Assembly: GCA_903970165.1 (NCBI GenBank)
Contig: CAJCHZ010000052.1
Location: 62,001-126,000 of the forward strand
Source: Betaproteobacteria bacterium
GTDB lineage: Bacteria; Acidobacteriota; Terriglobia; Acidiferrales; UBA7541
Length of the DNA: 64,000 bases
Reading direction: 5' to 3'
This document shows positions 16,411-24,855 of the stretch, piece by piece; position 1 is the stretch's first letter; each line of letters begins with the position of its first letter. Under the pieces are notes generated by a model. The model ran no database searches, had not been told where the DNA came from, and worked only from the letters and a program-made list of their open reading frames with translations. Position numbers and translations under genes: made by a program.

Positions 16411-17292
16411 TTATAGCCGGAAAGTAAATTCGTCCGCGCCCTGCGCCTTTGGTTCGATATAAAGATTGTCGATCAATCTCGTCTTGCCCACAAAAACTGC
16501 CAGCACCGCATAACAGGCTCGTGACACTCGCACGACCGGCTCAAACGTGTCCGCGCTGACAATCTCCGCGTAATCCAAACTCGCCAGCGTCTCTGCCTCA
16601 ATCACTCGCCGCAAAACATCCTGCAGTTGCAATACGTCGCGCATTCCCGCGGCCAACTCGTCCTTCGCTGCCACGAGCGCCCGGGCTAGTACCGTCGCTG
16701 CCGCGCGCTCCTCTCCGCTCAAATAAGCGTTCCGCGAGGAAAGCGCCAATCCATCCGGCTCCCGCACAACCGGGCAAACCACAATCTCCGTGTCCAAATT
16801 GAAATCGCGCACCATCTCGCTGATAATGCGCACCTGCTGCGCGTCCTTTCTTCCGAAATAAGCGAAGTGCGGCTGAACAATCTCAAACAATTTCAAAACA
16901 ACGGTGGACACGCCGCGAAAATGTCCCGGACGCGAACGCCCTTCCAGGCGTTCGCTGATCCCTTCGACATTCACATACGTCCGAAATCCATCCGGATAAA
17001 TGTCGGTCGCCTCGGGCGCGAAAAGCGCATCCACTCCGGCAGCTCCCAGTTTTTCCGCGTCTTTTTCGATGTCGCGCGGATATTTGTTGTAGTCCTCTTT
17101 TGGCCCAAACTGTTTCGGATTCACGAACACCGAGGCGATCACCCGCGAGCATTCCTTCTTAGCCCGGGCCACAAGCGCCGTGTGCCCATCGTGCAGCGCC
17201 CCCATCGTCGGCACCAGTCCGAGGACGAGCCCTTCTGCGCGCGCCGCGCGCGCGTATTCTTTCATCCACGCAACAGTTCGTATTATTTCCAT
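16411..17292 (-). CDS. panC: Pantothenate synthetase
   Basis: PanC joins pantoate and beta-alanine using ATP in the last step of pantothenate synthesis. The 293-residue sequence shows the family blocks LVPTMGALHDGHTALV (HIGH-like motif near residue 30), SVFVNPKQFG and FRGVSTVVLKLFEIV. PHFAYFGRKDAQQ and DGLALSSRNAYLS (the KMSKS-like SSRN) complete the set. The frame is full length. panB lies about 0.8 kb away on the same strand with a DinB-like gene between, so the pantothenate genes form a loose cluster. panD is not in the window. Confidence 0.96.
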   Translation of the reverse strand: MEIIRTVAWMKEYARAARAEGLVLGLVPTMGALHDGHTALVARAKKECSRVIASVFVNPKQFGPKEDYNKYPRDIEKDAEKLGAAGVDALFAPEATDIYPDGFRTYVNVEGISERLEGRSRPGHFRGVSTVVLKLFEIVQPHFAYFGRKDAQQVRIISEMVRDFNLDTEIVVCPVVREPDGLALSSRNAYLSGEERAAATVLARALVAAKDELAAGMRDVLQLQDVLRRVIEAETLASLDYAEIVSADTFEPVVRVSRACYAVLAVFVGKTRLIDNLYIEPKAQGADEFTFRL

Positions 17293-17335
17293 TGCTGCCT
17301 CTAACCACCGAATTTAACGCGCGACTCTTGCTTGC

Positions 17336-17360
17336 AGGGGCGCAGCAGCGCATCGCCCCT
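17336..17360. repeat. GC-rich dispersed palindromic repeat (copy A, diverged)
   Basis: AGGGGC and GCCCCT form inverted arms around GCAGCAGCGCATC. It resembles three other copies in the window (about 19374, 54141 and 63211) with the theme AGGGGCAC...GTGCC. All lie between genes. Confidence 0.45.
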
Positions 17361-17430
17361 AAGAATGAGGCCCAAGACTACAGCCATGCAGTATTGTTGA
17401 ATTCTCGAACCGTGCACCCTTAAATTTTCT

Positions 17431-17940
17431 CTACGCGTTTGCAGCTTTTTGGCGCTCACGATAGTAGTGCATCAAATCGGTCAGGATTGGCTGCGCTCCC
17501 ATTTGCCGCAGCAGCGTCGTCACCTGCCCCCGATGATACGTACCATGATTCACGACGTGCTGCATCGACTGCCACATGGGATTGCTGTACACGCCAAATT
17601 TCATCGTCTTATATTCCATCACGCGGTTCAAATCGTCCTGCGTTAGCGTCCCTACGAATGTTAAAAGCCGCGCTTCCTGTTCCGCCCACTTCGCGCGAAG
17701 ACTCGCCACCTCGGTGCACTCCGGCGAGTCCGGCAAGGAGGCCGGCGAGCGGCCCTGAAAGCGCTCCAGCCAAATCCATTCCGCGCCGCAAATATGCGCC
17801 AGCGTATCGCGCACCGAGCCAAAGCTCGAGCCCGTCTGCTTCGTGAACTGCTCGTTCGTCAATCCGGCAGCGGCATCCAGCGAGCGGTGATTTGCCCAAG
17901 CGTTGTAATCATAGAGCGCGCGCATATCTTCCGGCGTCAT
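17431..17940 (-). CDS. DinB-like (YfiT/DinB superfamily) four-helix protein
   Basis: This 169-residue protein has the DinB fold of four helices with three metal-binding His. The first His is in TLAHICGAEWIWLERF and the other two in VVNHGTYHRGQVTTLL. The family includes DNA-damage-induced proteins and thiol (bacillithiol, mycothiol) transferases; the substrate is unknown here. A TTG further upstream (17958) is in frame, but GAGGAG lies six bases before the ATG at 17940, which I take as the start. It lies between panB and panC on the same strand, possibly only by chance. Confidence 0.82.
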   Translation of the reverse strand: MTPEDMRALYDYNAWANHRSLDAAAGLTNEQFTKQTGSSFGSVRDTLAHICGAEWIWLERFQGRSPASLPDSPECTEVASLRAKWAEQEARLLTFVGTLTQDDLNRVMEYKTMKFGVYSNPMWQSMQHVVNHGTYHRGQVTTLLRQMGAQPILTDLMHYYRERQKAANA

Positions 17941-18046
17941 CTCAATCTCCTCGAACAAAACTCGATCTCACGCTCACGTCAACCTGCTGTAACAGGACTC
18001 GAGCCCACGCATGTTCCGGTGTCATCCCTTAGAAAACAGGTGTGTT

Positions 18047-18074
18047 AGTTGTCATCCCGAGCGTAGCGAGGGAT
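18047..18074. repeat. Short dispersed-repeat-like sequence
   Basis: GTCATCCCGAGCG, followed by TAGCGAGGGATCTGC, matches the type of short intergenic repeat found in many environmental genomes. I see only one clear copy in this window, so a genome-wide count would be needed to support it. Confidence 0.35.
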
Positions 18075-18104
18075 CTGCTTTGTCTTTATTCTGCGCTCCT
18101 CGTT

Positions 18105-19007
18105 CTACCAATCCCCGTCTGTATTTACCGGCGCTTCTTGCTCTTCTTTCACAGTCTGCGCCGCATGATAGGACTCGCCATCCGTAGGAAACATCCCACG
18201 ACGGACATCGTCGCAATACTCCCGCGCGGCCTTCGCTATCATCTTTCCGATGTCTGCATACTTTCGCGCGAATTTCGGCGTCTTGCCGAACGTCAACCCC
18301 ACCAGGTCATGAAACACCAGAATCTGCCCGTCGCAATCCGGCCCAGCGCCGATGCCGATCGTGGGAATCCGCAGCTCGCGAGTAATCTGTGCGGCAAGCT
18401 CGCGCGGCACGGCTTCGAGCACCACCGCAAATGCTCCGGCCGCTTCGACGGCGCGCGCGTCCCGCAACAGCTGCTCAGCCGCATCCACCGACTTGCCTTG
18501 CACACGGTAACCGCCGAGCGCGTTCACCGATTGCGGTGTCAGCCCGACGTGACCCATCACCGGAATCTCCGCTTCCGTGAGACGCACAATGAGTTCCAGG
18601 CGCCGTTCGCCGCCTTCCACTTTCACGGCTTCCGCGCCCGCTTCTTTCACGAAGCGCACCGCGTTCCGCAGTGATTCCGCAGTGTCCGCGTGATAACTGC
18701 CATAGGGCATGTCGGACACGACGAGCGCTCGCCGCGTTCCACGCCGCACGGCACGTGTGTGGTGCAGCATCTCGTCGATGGTCACCGGGAGCGTGCTGTC
18801 ATACCCGAGCACAACCATGCTGAGCGAATCACCCACCAGCAGGACGTCCACGCCGACTTCATCGAGCAAGCGCGCGGTCGGATAGTCGTACGCCGTCAGG
18901 CAGGTGATCTTTTGCGATGGGGAGTGTGGATCTGCAACGGTGGACTTCCGTTGCAGCAAATCTGGCACAGTGATCTTGCCATTGCCCAAGTTTTGGACAA
19001 CGCTCAT
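18105..19007 (-). CDS. panB: 3-methyl-2-oxobutanoate hydroxymethyltransferase
   Basis: PanB makes ketopantoate from alpha-ketoisovalerate and methylene-tetrahydrofolate, the first committed step to pantothenate. The 300-residue protein shows the barrel motifs ITCLTAYDYPTARLLDE, VDVLLVGDSLSMVVLGY, and VKVEGGERR. IPVMGHVGLTPQS and GIGAGPDCDGQILVFHDLVG follow. An N-terminal extension of about 30 residues precedes the usual start region. It is on the same strand as the DinB-like gene and panC. Confidence 0.96.
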   Translation of the reverse strand: MSVVQNLGNGKITVPDLLQRKSTVADPHSPSQKITCLTAYDYPTARLLDEVGVDVLLVGDSLSMVVLGYDSTLPVTIDEMLHHTRAVRRGTRRALVVSDMPYGSYHADTAESLRNAVRFVKEAGAEAVKVEGGERRLELIVRLTEAEIPVMGHVGLTPQSVNALGGYRVQGKSVDAAEQLLRDARAVEAAGAFAVVLEAVPRELAAQITRELRIPTIGIGAGPDCDGQILVFHDLVGLTFGKTPKFARKYADIGKMIAKAAREYCDDVRRGMFPTDGESYHAAQTVKEEQEAPVNTDGDW

Positions 19008-19427
19008 GGTGGCCTCCGGTGCCGTTCCTTTGCGTCAGGATACAGCCCTGTACCTTACATTTGCGGAGGATACCAAATTCTTCCATCGCTGGCCATAGGC
19101 GGATGTGCTGGGTACTCGTCTTGGTGGGAGGAGGGCTAGTTAACCATAATGGAGGCCCTTTCCCCTGGTTTTGTGTAAGGGCCCATGCTGAAGACAGTTA
19201 AAGTCTTTTGTTTTGATACAGTTTTGCAAGTGTTCATTCTAAAGGGGCTTACGGATACTTCGTCGCACAAGCACCCTGAACCATGCTCCCCGATGGGACT
19301 AATTATAATCGTTATAGTTTATCGCGGAATTACTTGTAAAGCCTTATTCCTCAACGAGATAGGTGAGGTGTTACGGCACGGCACGATGTATTGTGCCCCT
19401 ACACCAGAAGGGCGCGGTAAATGACGG
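19008..19427. other. Intergenic region with a hairpin and a palindromic repeat
   Basis: No gene is supported here. GGCCCTT (19154-19160) and AAGGGCC (19177-19183) form a hairpin. A copy of the GC-rich repeat (about 19374-19402, ending in TGTGCCCCTAC) lies just after the end of the transglutaminase gene. The region must contain the panB promoter. Confidence 0.4.
19374..19402. repeat. GC-rich dispersed palindromic repeat (copy B)
   Basis: On the minus strand this reads AGGGGCACAATACATCGTGCC, followed by GTGCC. It matches the theme seen at 54141-54160 and 63211-63233. Confidence 0.5.
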
Positions 19428-20399
19428 TTACTGCTGCTGGCTGTGTTGTTGGGGGCGCTCTTGCGGGTGGCCTTCGGATTCTTCCGGTTCGGCGGAGGTT
19501 TCAGCGAATTGTTCGTGGCCGGAGTCGTCAAGGGCTGGGCGGAAGCGGACGTCGACGGAAAGGCTTTGGCCGGCGCGTCCCTTGTAGACGCCGCGAACGG
19601 GGGGAACGTCGCCGTAGTCGCGACCGTAGGCCACGCGAATGTGGCGAAGTTCGATCGGATTACCTAGGGTGGGATCAAAGCCCACCCATCCCTGTCCGGG
19701 GAGGAAGACCTCGGCCCACGCGTGCGAAGCCTGGCCGCCGATGACTTCTTCCTGTTTGGCGCCGGGGCCGGCACTGCCGCTGACCAGATAGCCTGAGACG
19801 TAGCGCGCGGGCAGGCCGCGCATGCGAACAACTCCTAATAAAAGATGGGCGAAATCCTGGCAGACGCCGGCGCGAAGCGTGAGCGAATCGCGGACGGAAG
19901 AGTGAACGTGCGTGGCGCCTTTCATGTAAACGAAATTTCTGTGGATAGTGTCAGAGGTTGCTTGAACGAAACCGGCAACTGTACCGTCGCAGGAATCTTC
20001 GGCAGATTTGGAAATTTCGGCCAGTTCGGGGAGATAGGGGACGTAGGCGCTGGGGGCCACCCAATCGAAATGTTCTTCGTAGAGGTCAGCCCGCTTGGCA
20101 TCGAGATCTCTTAGTTGCATGCCGCCGGGCTCCGGTGCGGGAGCTTCATGTACCAGGACAACCGATTCCGCTTCGAAGCGGAGGCGGCGATGGTGCGGAA
20201 GGATATTGCTTACGTGAATCCAGTTGCCGTAGCCGTCCTTGTAAGAAGAGACGCGCGAGTTGGGAAGCGTGGTGAGGCGAAAGGAGAGACAGCTCTGGCG
20301 ATCATCGTGAATGGGACGGAGACGGACCTCATTGTAGCTTTCGTAGACAGGACCGTCGTAGAGAAACTCGGTGGCATGAAGGAGATGGTAGCGATTCAT
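19428..20399 (-). CDS. Transglutaminase-like cysteine protease/amidase
   Basis: The 323-residue cytoplasmic protein has a bacterial transglutaminase N-terminal beta domain (about 1-150; YHLLHATEFLYDGPV) and a papain-like transglutaminase core. The catalytic triad is visible: Cys in RAGVCQDFAHLLLG, His in ASHAWAEVFL and Asp in GFDPTLG. The C-terminal tail is Gln/Glu/Pro-rich and probably disordered. It is the last gene of a three-gene operon with alpha-E and circularly permuted ATP-grasp proteins; its start overlaps the alpha-E stop by four bases. In the known conserved cluster these enzymes are thought to make and cut a peptide-like tag, but the substrate is undetermined. Confidence 0.88.
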   Translation of the reverse strand: MNRYHLLHATEFLYDGPVYESYNEVRLRPIHDDRQSCLSFRLTTLPNSRVSSYKDGYGNWIHVSNILPHHRRLRFEAESVVLVHEAPAPEPGGMQLRDLDAKRADLYEEHFDWVAPSAYVPYLPELAEISKSAEDSCDGTVAGFVQATSDTIHRNFVYMKGATHVHSSVRDSLTLRAGVCQDFAHLLLGVVRMRGLPARYVSGYLVSGSAGPGAKQEEVIGGQASHAWAEVFLPGQGWVGFDPTLGNPIELRHIRVAYGRDYGDVPPVRGVYKGRAGQSLSVDVRFRPALDDSGHEQFAETSAEPEESEGHPQERPQQHSQQQ

Positions 20400-21352
20400 G
20401 CGACGGCCGCGTAGTAGAAGTAGGTTCGCGCGATAACTTCGCCGATGGTGTTGAACATTTGAATTAGGCCGGTCAAGTAGCCGTGGAGGCCGCCGCGAAG
20501 GATGTCGTCAATGCGATCATAGCGAAGGCCTTCGAGAACTTTGCCGGTGAGGCGCTCGGCTTCATTGGCGTAGGAGCCGGGGCCCGTGTTGCTGATGGCG
20601 CGGAGGCCAGCTTGCATTTCTGTTACGCAAAAGCGGATGGAGCGCGGATGCTGTGAATTGAGGATGAGCATTTCGGCAACGCGTGCCGGATCGATTGGCG
20701 AATGATATTGACGGTGATAGGCCTCGTAGGCGCCGACGGATTTCAGGACGGCCATCCATTGGTGACTATCGGGGGTGCCGCCGATGCTGGAGAGAGCAAG
20801 GAGATTGCGGTATTGGACGTCGACCAAGCGAGCGGTCATTTCGGCGCGCTCGAGGGCCCAGCCTACCCGGAGAAATTCCCAGCCTTCATCGTGAGGAAGG
20901 GTGGCATCGGTAACACCGTGAAACCGATGGCTGCCGAAAATCACGCGGCCGCAGAAGCGGTGCGGGCCTGCGGCGGTTTCCTCTTTGGGATCGAACGTGC
21001 CCAGGGTGAAGTAGAGCCCGTTGAGGTCTTCCCACATTTCGCGGGAGATGCGGTCGCGGATTTTGCGGGCGTTTTCGCGTGCTTTGGTGATGCATTGCAT
21101 GATGGAGCTGGGATTATTTGGATTGAAGGCCAGGAATTCGAAGACATTGTGAGCGTCGGCTTCGCTATAGAACTGGCGGAAGAGAGTTTCTTCGCCGGCC
21201 ATGGAGAGAATGGGATCCCAGCGAAGGCCGTAGCGTTTTTGAGCTTGCTCGAGAAGGGTGTGAAAAGTTACATCGAGGATGCGCGCGGTGTCTTCGGCAC
21301 GTCCGGTGTAGCGCGCGAGCCAGAAAAGGGAGTCGGCGATGCGGCTGAGCAT
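20396..21352 (-). CDS. Alpha-E domain protein
   Basis: The protein has 318 all-helical residues. The start MLSRIADSLFWLARYTGRAED is the hallmark of the alpha-E domain, a family found next to circularly permuted ATP-grasp enzymes. The ATG at 21352 is chosen because GGGGAG precedes it and it lies just after the stop of the ATP-grasp gene. It overlaps the transglutaminase start by four bases. Its biochemical role is unknown; it may work with the ATP-grasp partner in peptide bond formation or carry the product. Confidence 0.87.
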   Translation of the reverse strand: MLSRIADSLFWLARYTGRAEDTARILDVTFHTLLEQAQKRYGLRWDPILSMAGEETLFRQFYSEADAHNVFEFLAFNPNNPSSIMQCITKARENARKIRDRISREMWEDLNGLYFTLGTFDPKEETAAGPHRFCGRVIFGSHRFHGVTDATLPHDEGWEFLRVGWALERAEMTARLVDVQYRNLLALSSIGGTPDSHQWMAVLKSVGAYEAYHRQYHSPIDPARVAEMLILNSQHPRSIRFCVTEMQAGLRAISNTGPGSYANEAERLTGKVLEGLRYDRIDDILRGGLHGYLTGLIQMFNTIGEVIARTYFYYAAVA

Positions 21353-21353
21353 G

Positions 21354-22835
21354 TCAGCACTCTCCCCGGAGAACCCAAGTATCTTTGCTACCGCCACCTT
21401 GCGAAGAATTAACGACCAAAGAGCCGGGTTGCAGGGCGACGCGGGTGAGGCCGCCGGGGACTATGGTGACTTTTTGGCCGTCGTAGAGGCAGTAGGGGCG
21501 GAGATCGACATGGCGGCCCGCCATGCACTGCGCGGCGGAATCGTAGGATGGAACAACCGAGAGGGGAACGATTGGTTGAGCGATGTAATTGCGCGGTTCG
21601 GACATGATGCGCTCGCGGAAGGCTTCGATTTCCGCGCGGGCGGCGCTGGGGCCCATCAACATGCCGTAGCCTCCAGATTCGCCAACACTTTTTACGACGA
21701 GTTTTGGGAGGTTGGTTAGGACGTGAGAAAGATGATCGGAGCGATCACAAAGGTAAGTTTCTACCGAGCGGAGGACAGGATCTTCACCGAGATAATATTT
21801 TATGAGAGTGGGGACGAAGGCGTAGATGGCTTTGTCGTCGGCCACGCCGTTACCGGGAGTGTTGGCAAGCGCGACGTTGCCGGCACGGTAGGCGCCCATC
21901 AGGCCGGGCACGCCGAGCATAGAGTCCGAGCGGAAACAGAGTGGATCGAGGAAATCGTCATCCACGCGGCGGTAGATTACGTCGACGCGCTTGAGGCCGT
22001 AGATCGTTTTCATGTAGACGACTACGCCGTCGACGATAAGGTCGCTACCTTCGACGAGTTCGATGCCCATTTGCTGGGCGAGGAAGCTGTGTTCGAAATA
22101 GGCGCTGTTGTGGATGCCGGGAGTGAGAAGGACGATCTGGGATTCCGATTCACCGCGGGGCGAAAGCATTCGGAGAATGCGGGAAAGCTCAGAGGGGTAG
22201 TGAGCGACGGGGAGAACTTCGTGCTCGTGGAAGGCTTCGGGAAAGGCGCGGGTCATGACCAGGCGGTTTTCGAGGACGTAGGAGATGCCGCTGGGGGTGC
22301 GGACATTGTCTTCGAGGACGTAGAATTCGCCGGTGGAGGAGTCGCGAACGAGGTCGATGCCGCAGACGTGGGTGTAAATGCCATGGGGGACTTCGAGGCC
22401 CATCATTTCGCGCCGGAAGTGACGACACGAATAGACCAGCGAAGAGGGAATTTTGCGGTCCTTGAGGATTTGCTGCTTACCGTAGACATCTTGAAGGAAA
22501 AGATTGAGGGCTACGACGCGCTGGGTGAGGCCGGCTTCGATGTGGGCCCATTCGGATTGAGGGAGGATTCTGGGGATAAGGTCGAAGGGAAACAGGCGCT
22601 CGGTGCCTCGGCCGTCGCTATAGACAGTGAAGGTGATGCCTTGAAGAAGAAAAGACAGATCGGCGAGCTTGCGGCGCTCCTCAAACTGGGAGGGAGCCAT
22701 GCCGCCTAACTTTTCGAGGAGGCGGGCGTAGTGAGAGCGGGCGGCGCCCTGCGAGGAAAACATCTCATCGTAGAAGGGACCCGCGGTATAGCCGGAAAAG
22801 AGGCCTCGGTCCAAGCACATGGGCGCCGCCGTCAT
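21354..22835 (-). CDS. Circularly permuted type 2 ATP-grasp protein
   Basis: This 493-residue protein belongs to the circularly permuted ATP-grasp family. Visible blocks are YDEMF near residue 22, LFPFDLIPRILP, GIDLVRDSSTGEFYVLEDNVRTPSG, and late in the sequence VKSVGESGGYGMLMGPSA, the glycine-rich nucleotide loop. Such enzymes join a carboxylate to an amine using ATP. It is the first gene of the ATP-grasp/alpha-E/transglutaminase operon, with a one-base gap to the next start. The predicted product, perhaps a small peptide, is unknown. Confidence 0.9.
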   Translation of the reverse strand: MTAAPMCLDRGLFSGYTAGPFYDEMFSSQGAARSHYARLLEKLGGMAPSQFEERRKLADLSFLLQGITFTVYSDGRGTERLFPFDLIPRILPQSEWAHIEAGLTQRVVALNLFLQDVYGKQQILKDRKIPSSLVYSCRHFRREMMGLEVPHGIYTHVCGIDLVRDSSTGEFYVLEDNVRTPSGISYVLENRLVMTRAFPEAFHEHEVLPVAHYPSELSRILRMLSPRGESESQIVLLTPGIHNSAYFEHSFLAQQMGIELVEGSDLIVDGVVVYMKTIYGLKRVDVIYRRVDDDFLDPLCFRSDSMLGVPGLMGAYRAGNVALANTPGNGVADDKAIYAFVPTLIKYYLGEDPVLRSVETYLCDRSDHLSHVLTNLPKLVVKSVGESGGYGMLMGPSAARAEIEAFRERIMSEPRNYIAQPIVPLSVVPSYDSAAQCMAGRHVDLRPYCLYDGQKVTIVPGGLTRVALQPGSLVVNSSQGGGSKDTWVLRGEC

Positions 22836-22947
22836 CGGGAGACAGTATCAATAGGGGAAGTGGAGTGGTCACTTAAAAAACACATTTCATGTATTGGAAA
22901 AATAGGTAGAGTTTGGGCATAGGCGGCAAAGAGAGAGGAAAGTCATC

Positions 22948-23409
22948 ATGAAACGAAGGCGGAACATCGTCGTTATCGTCTCGATCCTTTTTGTAGCAAC
23001 GCTGAGCGCGGTGAGGTTATCCGCGCAAAAGCAGGATGACGGGGAATTGTTGCGGGTGCGCGAAAGCGTGTGGCGAGCGTGGTTCGCGGGTGACATCAAA
23101 ACTCTTGAAGAATTGGTGCCGCCGGAAACGATTGTAATGAGTGGAGGGGAGAAAGACTGGAAACACCAGGCCGAAGTGATTCGAACGTCGGAGGAATTTC
23201 ACGCGAAGGGAGGAAAACTCATACGGCTGGAATTTCCTCGCACGGAAGTGCAGCACTTTGGCGATGTCGCCATCGTTTGGAGCAGCTATGTGCTGGAATT
23301 AGAGATAGATGGAAAGCGGACATCGGGATCTAGCCGAGTGACGGAGATTTTTGTCCGGAAGAATGGGCGGTGGACCAATCCCGGCTGGCATACGGATGAG
23401 GAAAAATAA
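22948..23409 (+). CDS. Secreted SnoaL/DUF4440-like protein
   Basis: The 153-residue protein has a signal peptide (about residues 1-26, cleaved near SAQK) and one NTF2-like domain of the DUF4440/SnoaL type. The early RVRESVWRAWFAGDIKTLEELV is the usual helix with Asp, and the later VAIVWSSYVLELEIDGK and RVTEIFVRKNGRWTNPGWH form the cone-shaped sheet. Members of this fold bind small hydrophobic molecules or serve as domains of unknown function. A GAGAGGAAAG ribosome binding site precedes the ATG. It stands alone, divergent from the ATP-grasp operon. Confidence 0.75.
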   Translation: MKRRRNIVVIVSILFVATLSAVRLSAQKQDDGELLRVRESVWRAWFAGDIKTLEELVPPETIVMSGGEKDWKHQAEVIRTSEEFHAKGGKLIRLEFPRTEVQHFGDVAIVWSSYVLELEIDGKRTSGSSRVTEIFVRKNGRWTNPGWHTDEEK

Positions 23410-23530
23410 GGGGCGCGACAGGAATTTGCAAAAAATGTCGCGGTCGGAGGGATCTAATTGGCGATGAGGCCCTTCGCGCTTTACCGAAGAGCCTCACCGC
23501 CAGGTTGCGTAGCCAGGTTATGGCGCCAGG

Positions 23531-23775
23531 TTATGGAGTTCGCCAGCCGAACGAGATGAATTCTTCGTCATGAAGTTGGTTGGGGATATTCATAGTCAGG
23601 GCATACAAACCGCTGGCCGAAATTGTCGCCGGGGTAAAACCAACGGTGAAGAGCCATCGGTGAATCGCCGGAGCGCTCGTCGAATTCGAAAATAGTTCTG
23701 CCCGCTACCGAGAATGGCGCCCAACGTAATGGCGGTAACAACAAGCAGAACTGCTTTGAAGATTCGCTTACAACT
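23531..23775 (-). pseudogene. Remnant of a small secreted protein gene
   Basis: On the minus strand a signal-peptide-like start (KRIFKAVLLVVTAITLG) follows a strong GAGGAGGG ribosome binding site (23778-23785), but no start codon remains at the expected place. After a frameshift near 23695 the sequence continues as a clean stretch ending LHDEEFISFGWRTP and a stop at 23531. The two halves read well only in different frames. I take this as a decayed gene of about 80 residues. Its function is unknown. Confidence 0.55.
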
Positions 23776-24166
23776 ACCCTCCTCGATGGAATTAGCGGGG
23801 TATATTTGACTGGGTATTACGGGGTGGAAAAAACTGGAAAGCCTCTATTGGGCAACTGCTGCCCGACTCCCCCAATTTTCTTAAACACACACCGGGTAAG
23901 GGCAACTTTGCGGCCAGAGCTGGCATGAGATTCATAAGGACTGCAAATTCAATTCGATAGACTGAGTAATTGCAAACCGTGCGGAGAAGATCAGAGGGCA
24001 ATGCCAAGCTTGGCGGCATGAGGATATTTCCGGAGTGCCGGAGTTCTTGGGCTGAAGAATAAACTGTTCCCTGCAGGTACTAGGACCGACCAACAGCTCT
24101 GTCAATAGTGAAGTGCCGTCGCGCTGCGAACGTGATAGAGATTGGGCAAATCGAGGCCCTCCTACC

Positions 24167-24695
24167 GTGCGCAAATGGGCAATCGTGATCACGGGGTTTT
24201 ACGCCGCAATTTTGCTCCTTCTCATCGTTCCTGGAGCGATATTTTGGGGGGATAGCTGTTCGAACTGGGCTGGACTGATTGATGGGCTGAAAGATGTCTA
24301 TCGAGAGTGGATAAGTTGGATTTTAACTGCGGCTGTTATCGGCGGCCAAGCGATACTACTGTTTCTGTCGGTAGATACGTCGCAAAAAAGGCTCAAGCCG
24401 CGCACTCATATTCTGATTTCATGTGCCGTCACCGGGTTATTGACGGCACTTCTAACTTCCGCCGCGGTTTAGGAGTTGGGATTAGCGGCCGGGGGCGATA
24501 AGTTCTGGGACCGTTTCTTTGGTGGGGACGCAAACGTTCTTCTTTGTTGGGGGGCTGCTGTGGCTGGCGGGGGCAGTGATTTTTTCGGTATCGCTACGGG
24601 CCTGGCTGTGATGCTGCCTTCCGTTTGGTCCGAGTGTGTTGTTCCTCTATAAGAAACGGCTGGATGAGTACGGGACAAAGAAACCCTCACCGTAA
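24167..24695 (+). pseudogene. Broken gene for a small polytopic membrane protein
   Basis: The gene starts at GTG 24167 (or upstream, 24113) with a membrane segment (WAIVITGFYAAILLLLIVPG) and a second (WILTAAVIGGQAILLFLSV). A TAG stops the frame at 24470-24472, yet the same frame stays coding-like (ELGLAAGGDKFWDRFFGGDA). A shift then leads to another clear membrane segment (FFFVGGLLWLAGAVIFSVSL). A TGA follows at 24609, and then the tail LYKKRLDEYGTKK, ending at 24695. Three lesions make a functional product unlikely. The family is unknown to me. Confidence 0.6.
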
Positions 24696-24855
24696 ACTAC
24701 ACGAGAACCACACGAGCATCTTTTCACGGAGCTTTTCAAGCAGCTGGGGGTAAACCGCGGCGGGCCGCGAATATCTTGCATGGGCGAGGGCTTGACCATA
24801 TACTTCGCGGCGTTGCGGCGGATGAAACGGATGTTTCATGCCAGGAGGCTTTCCA

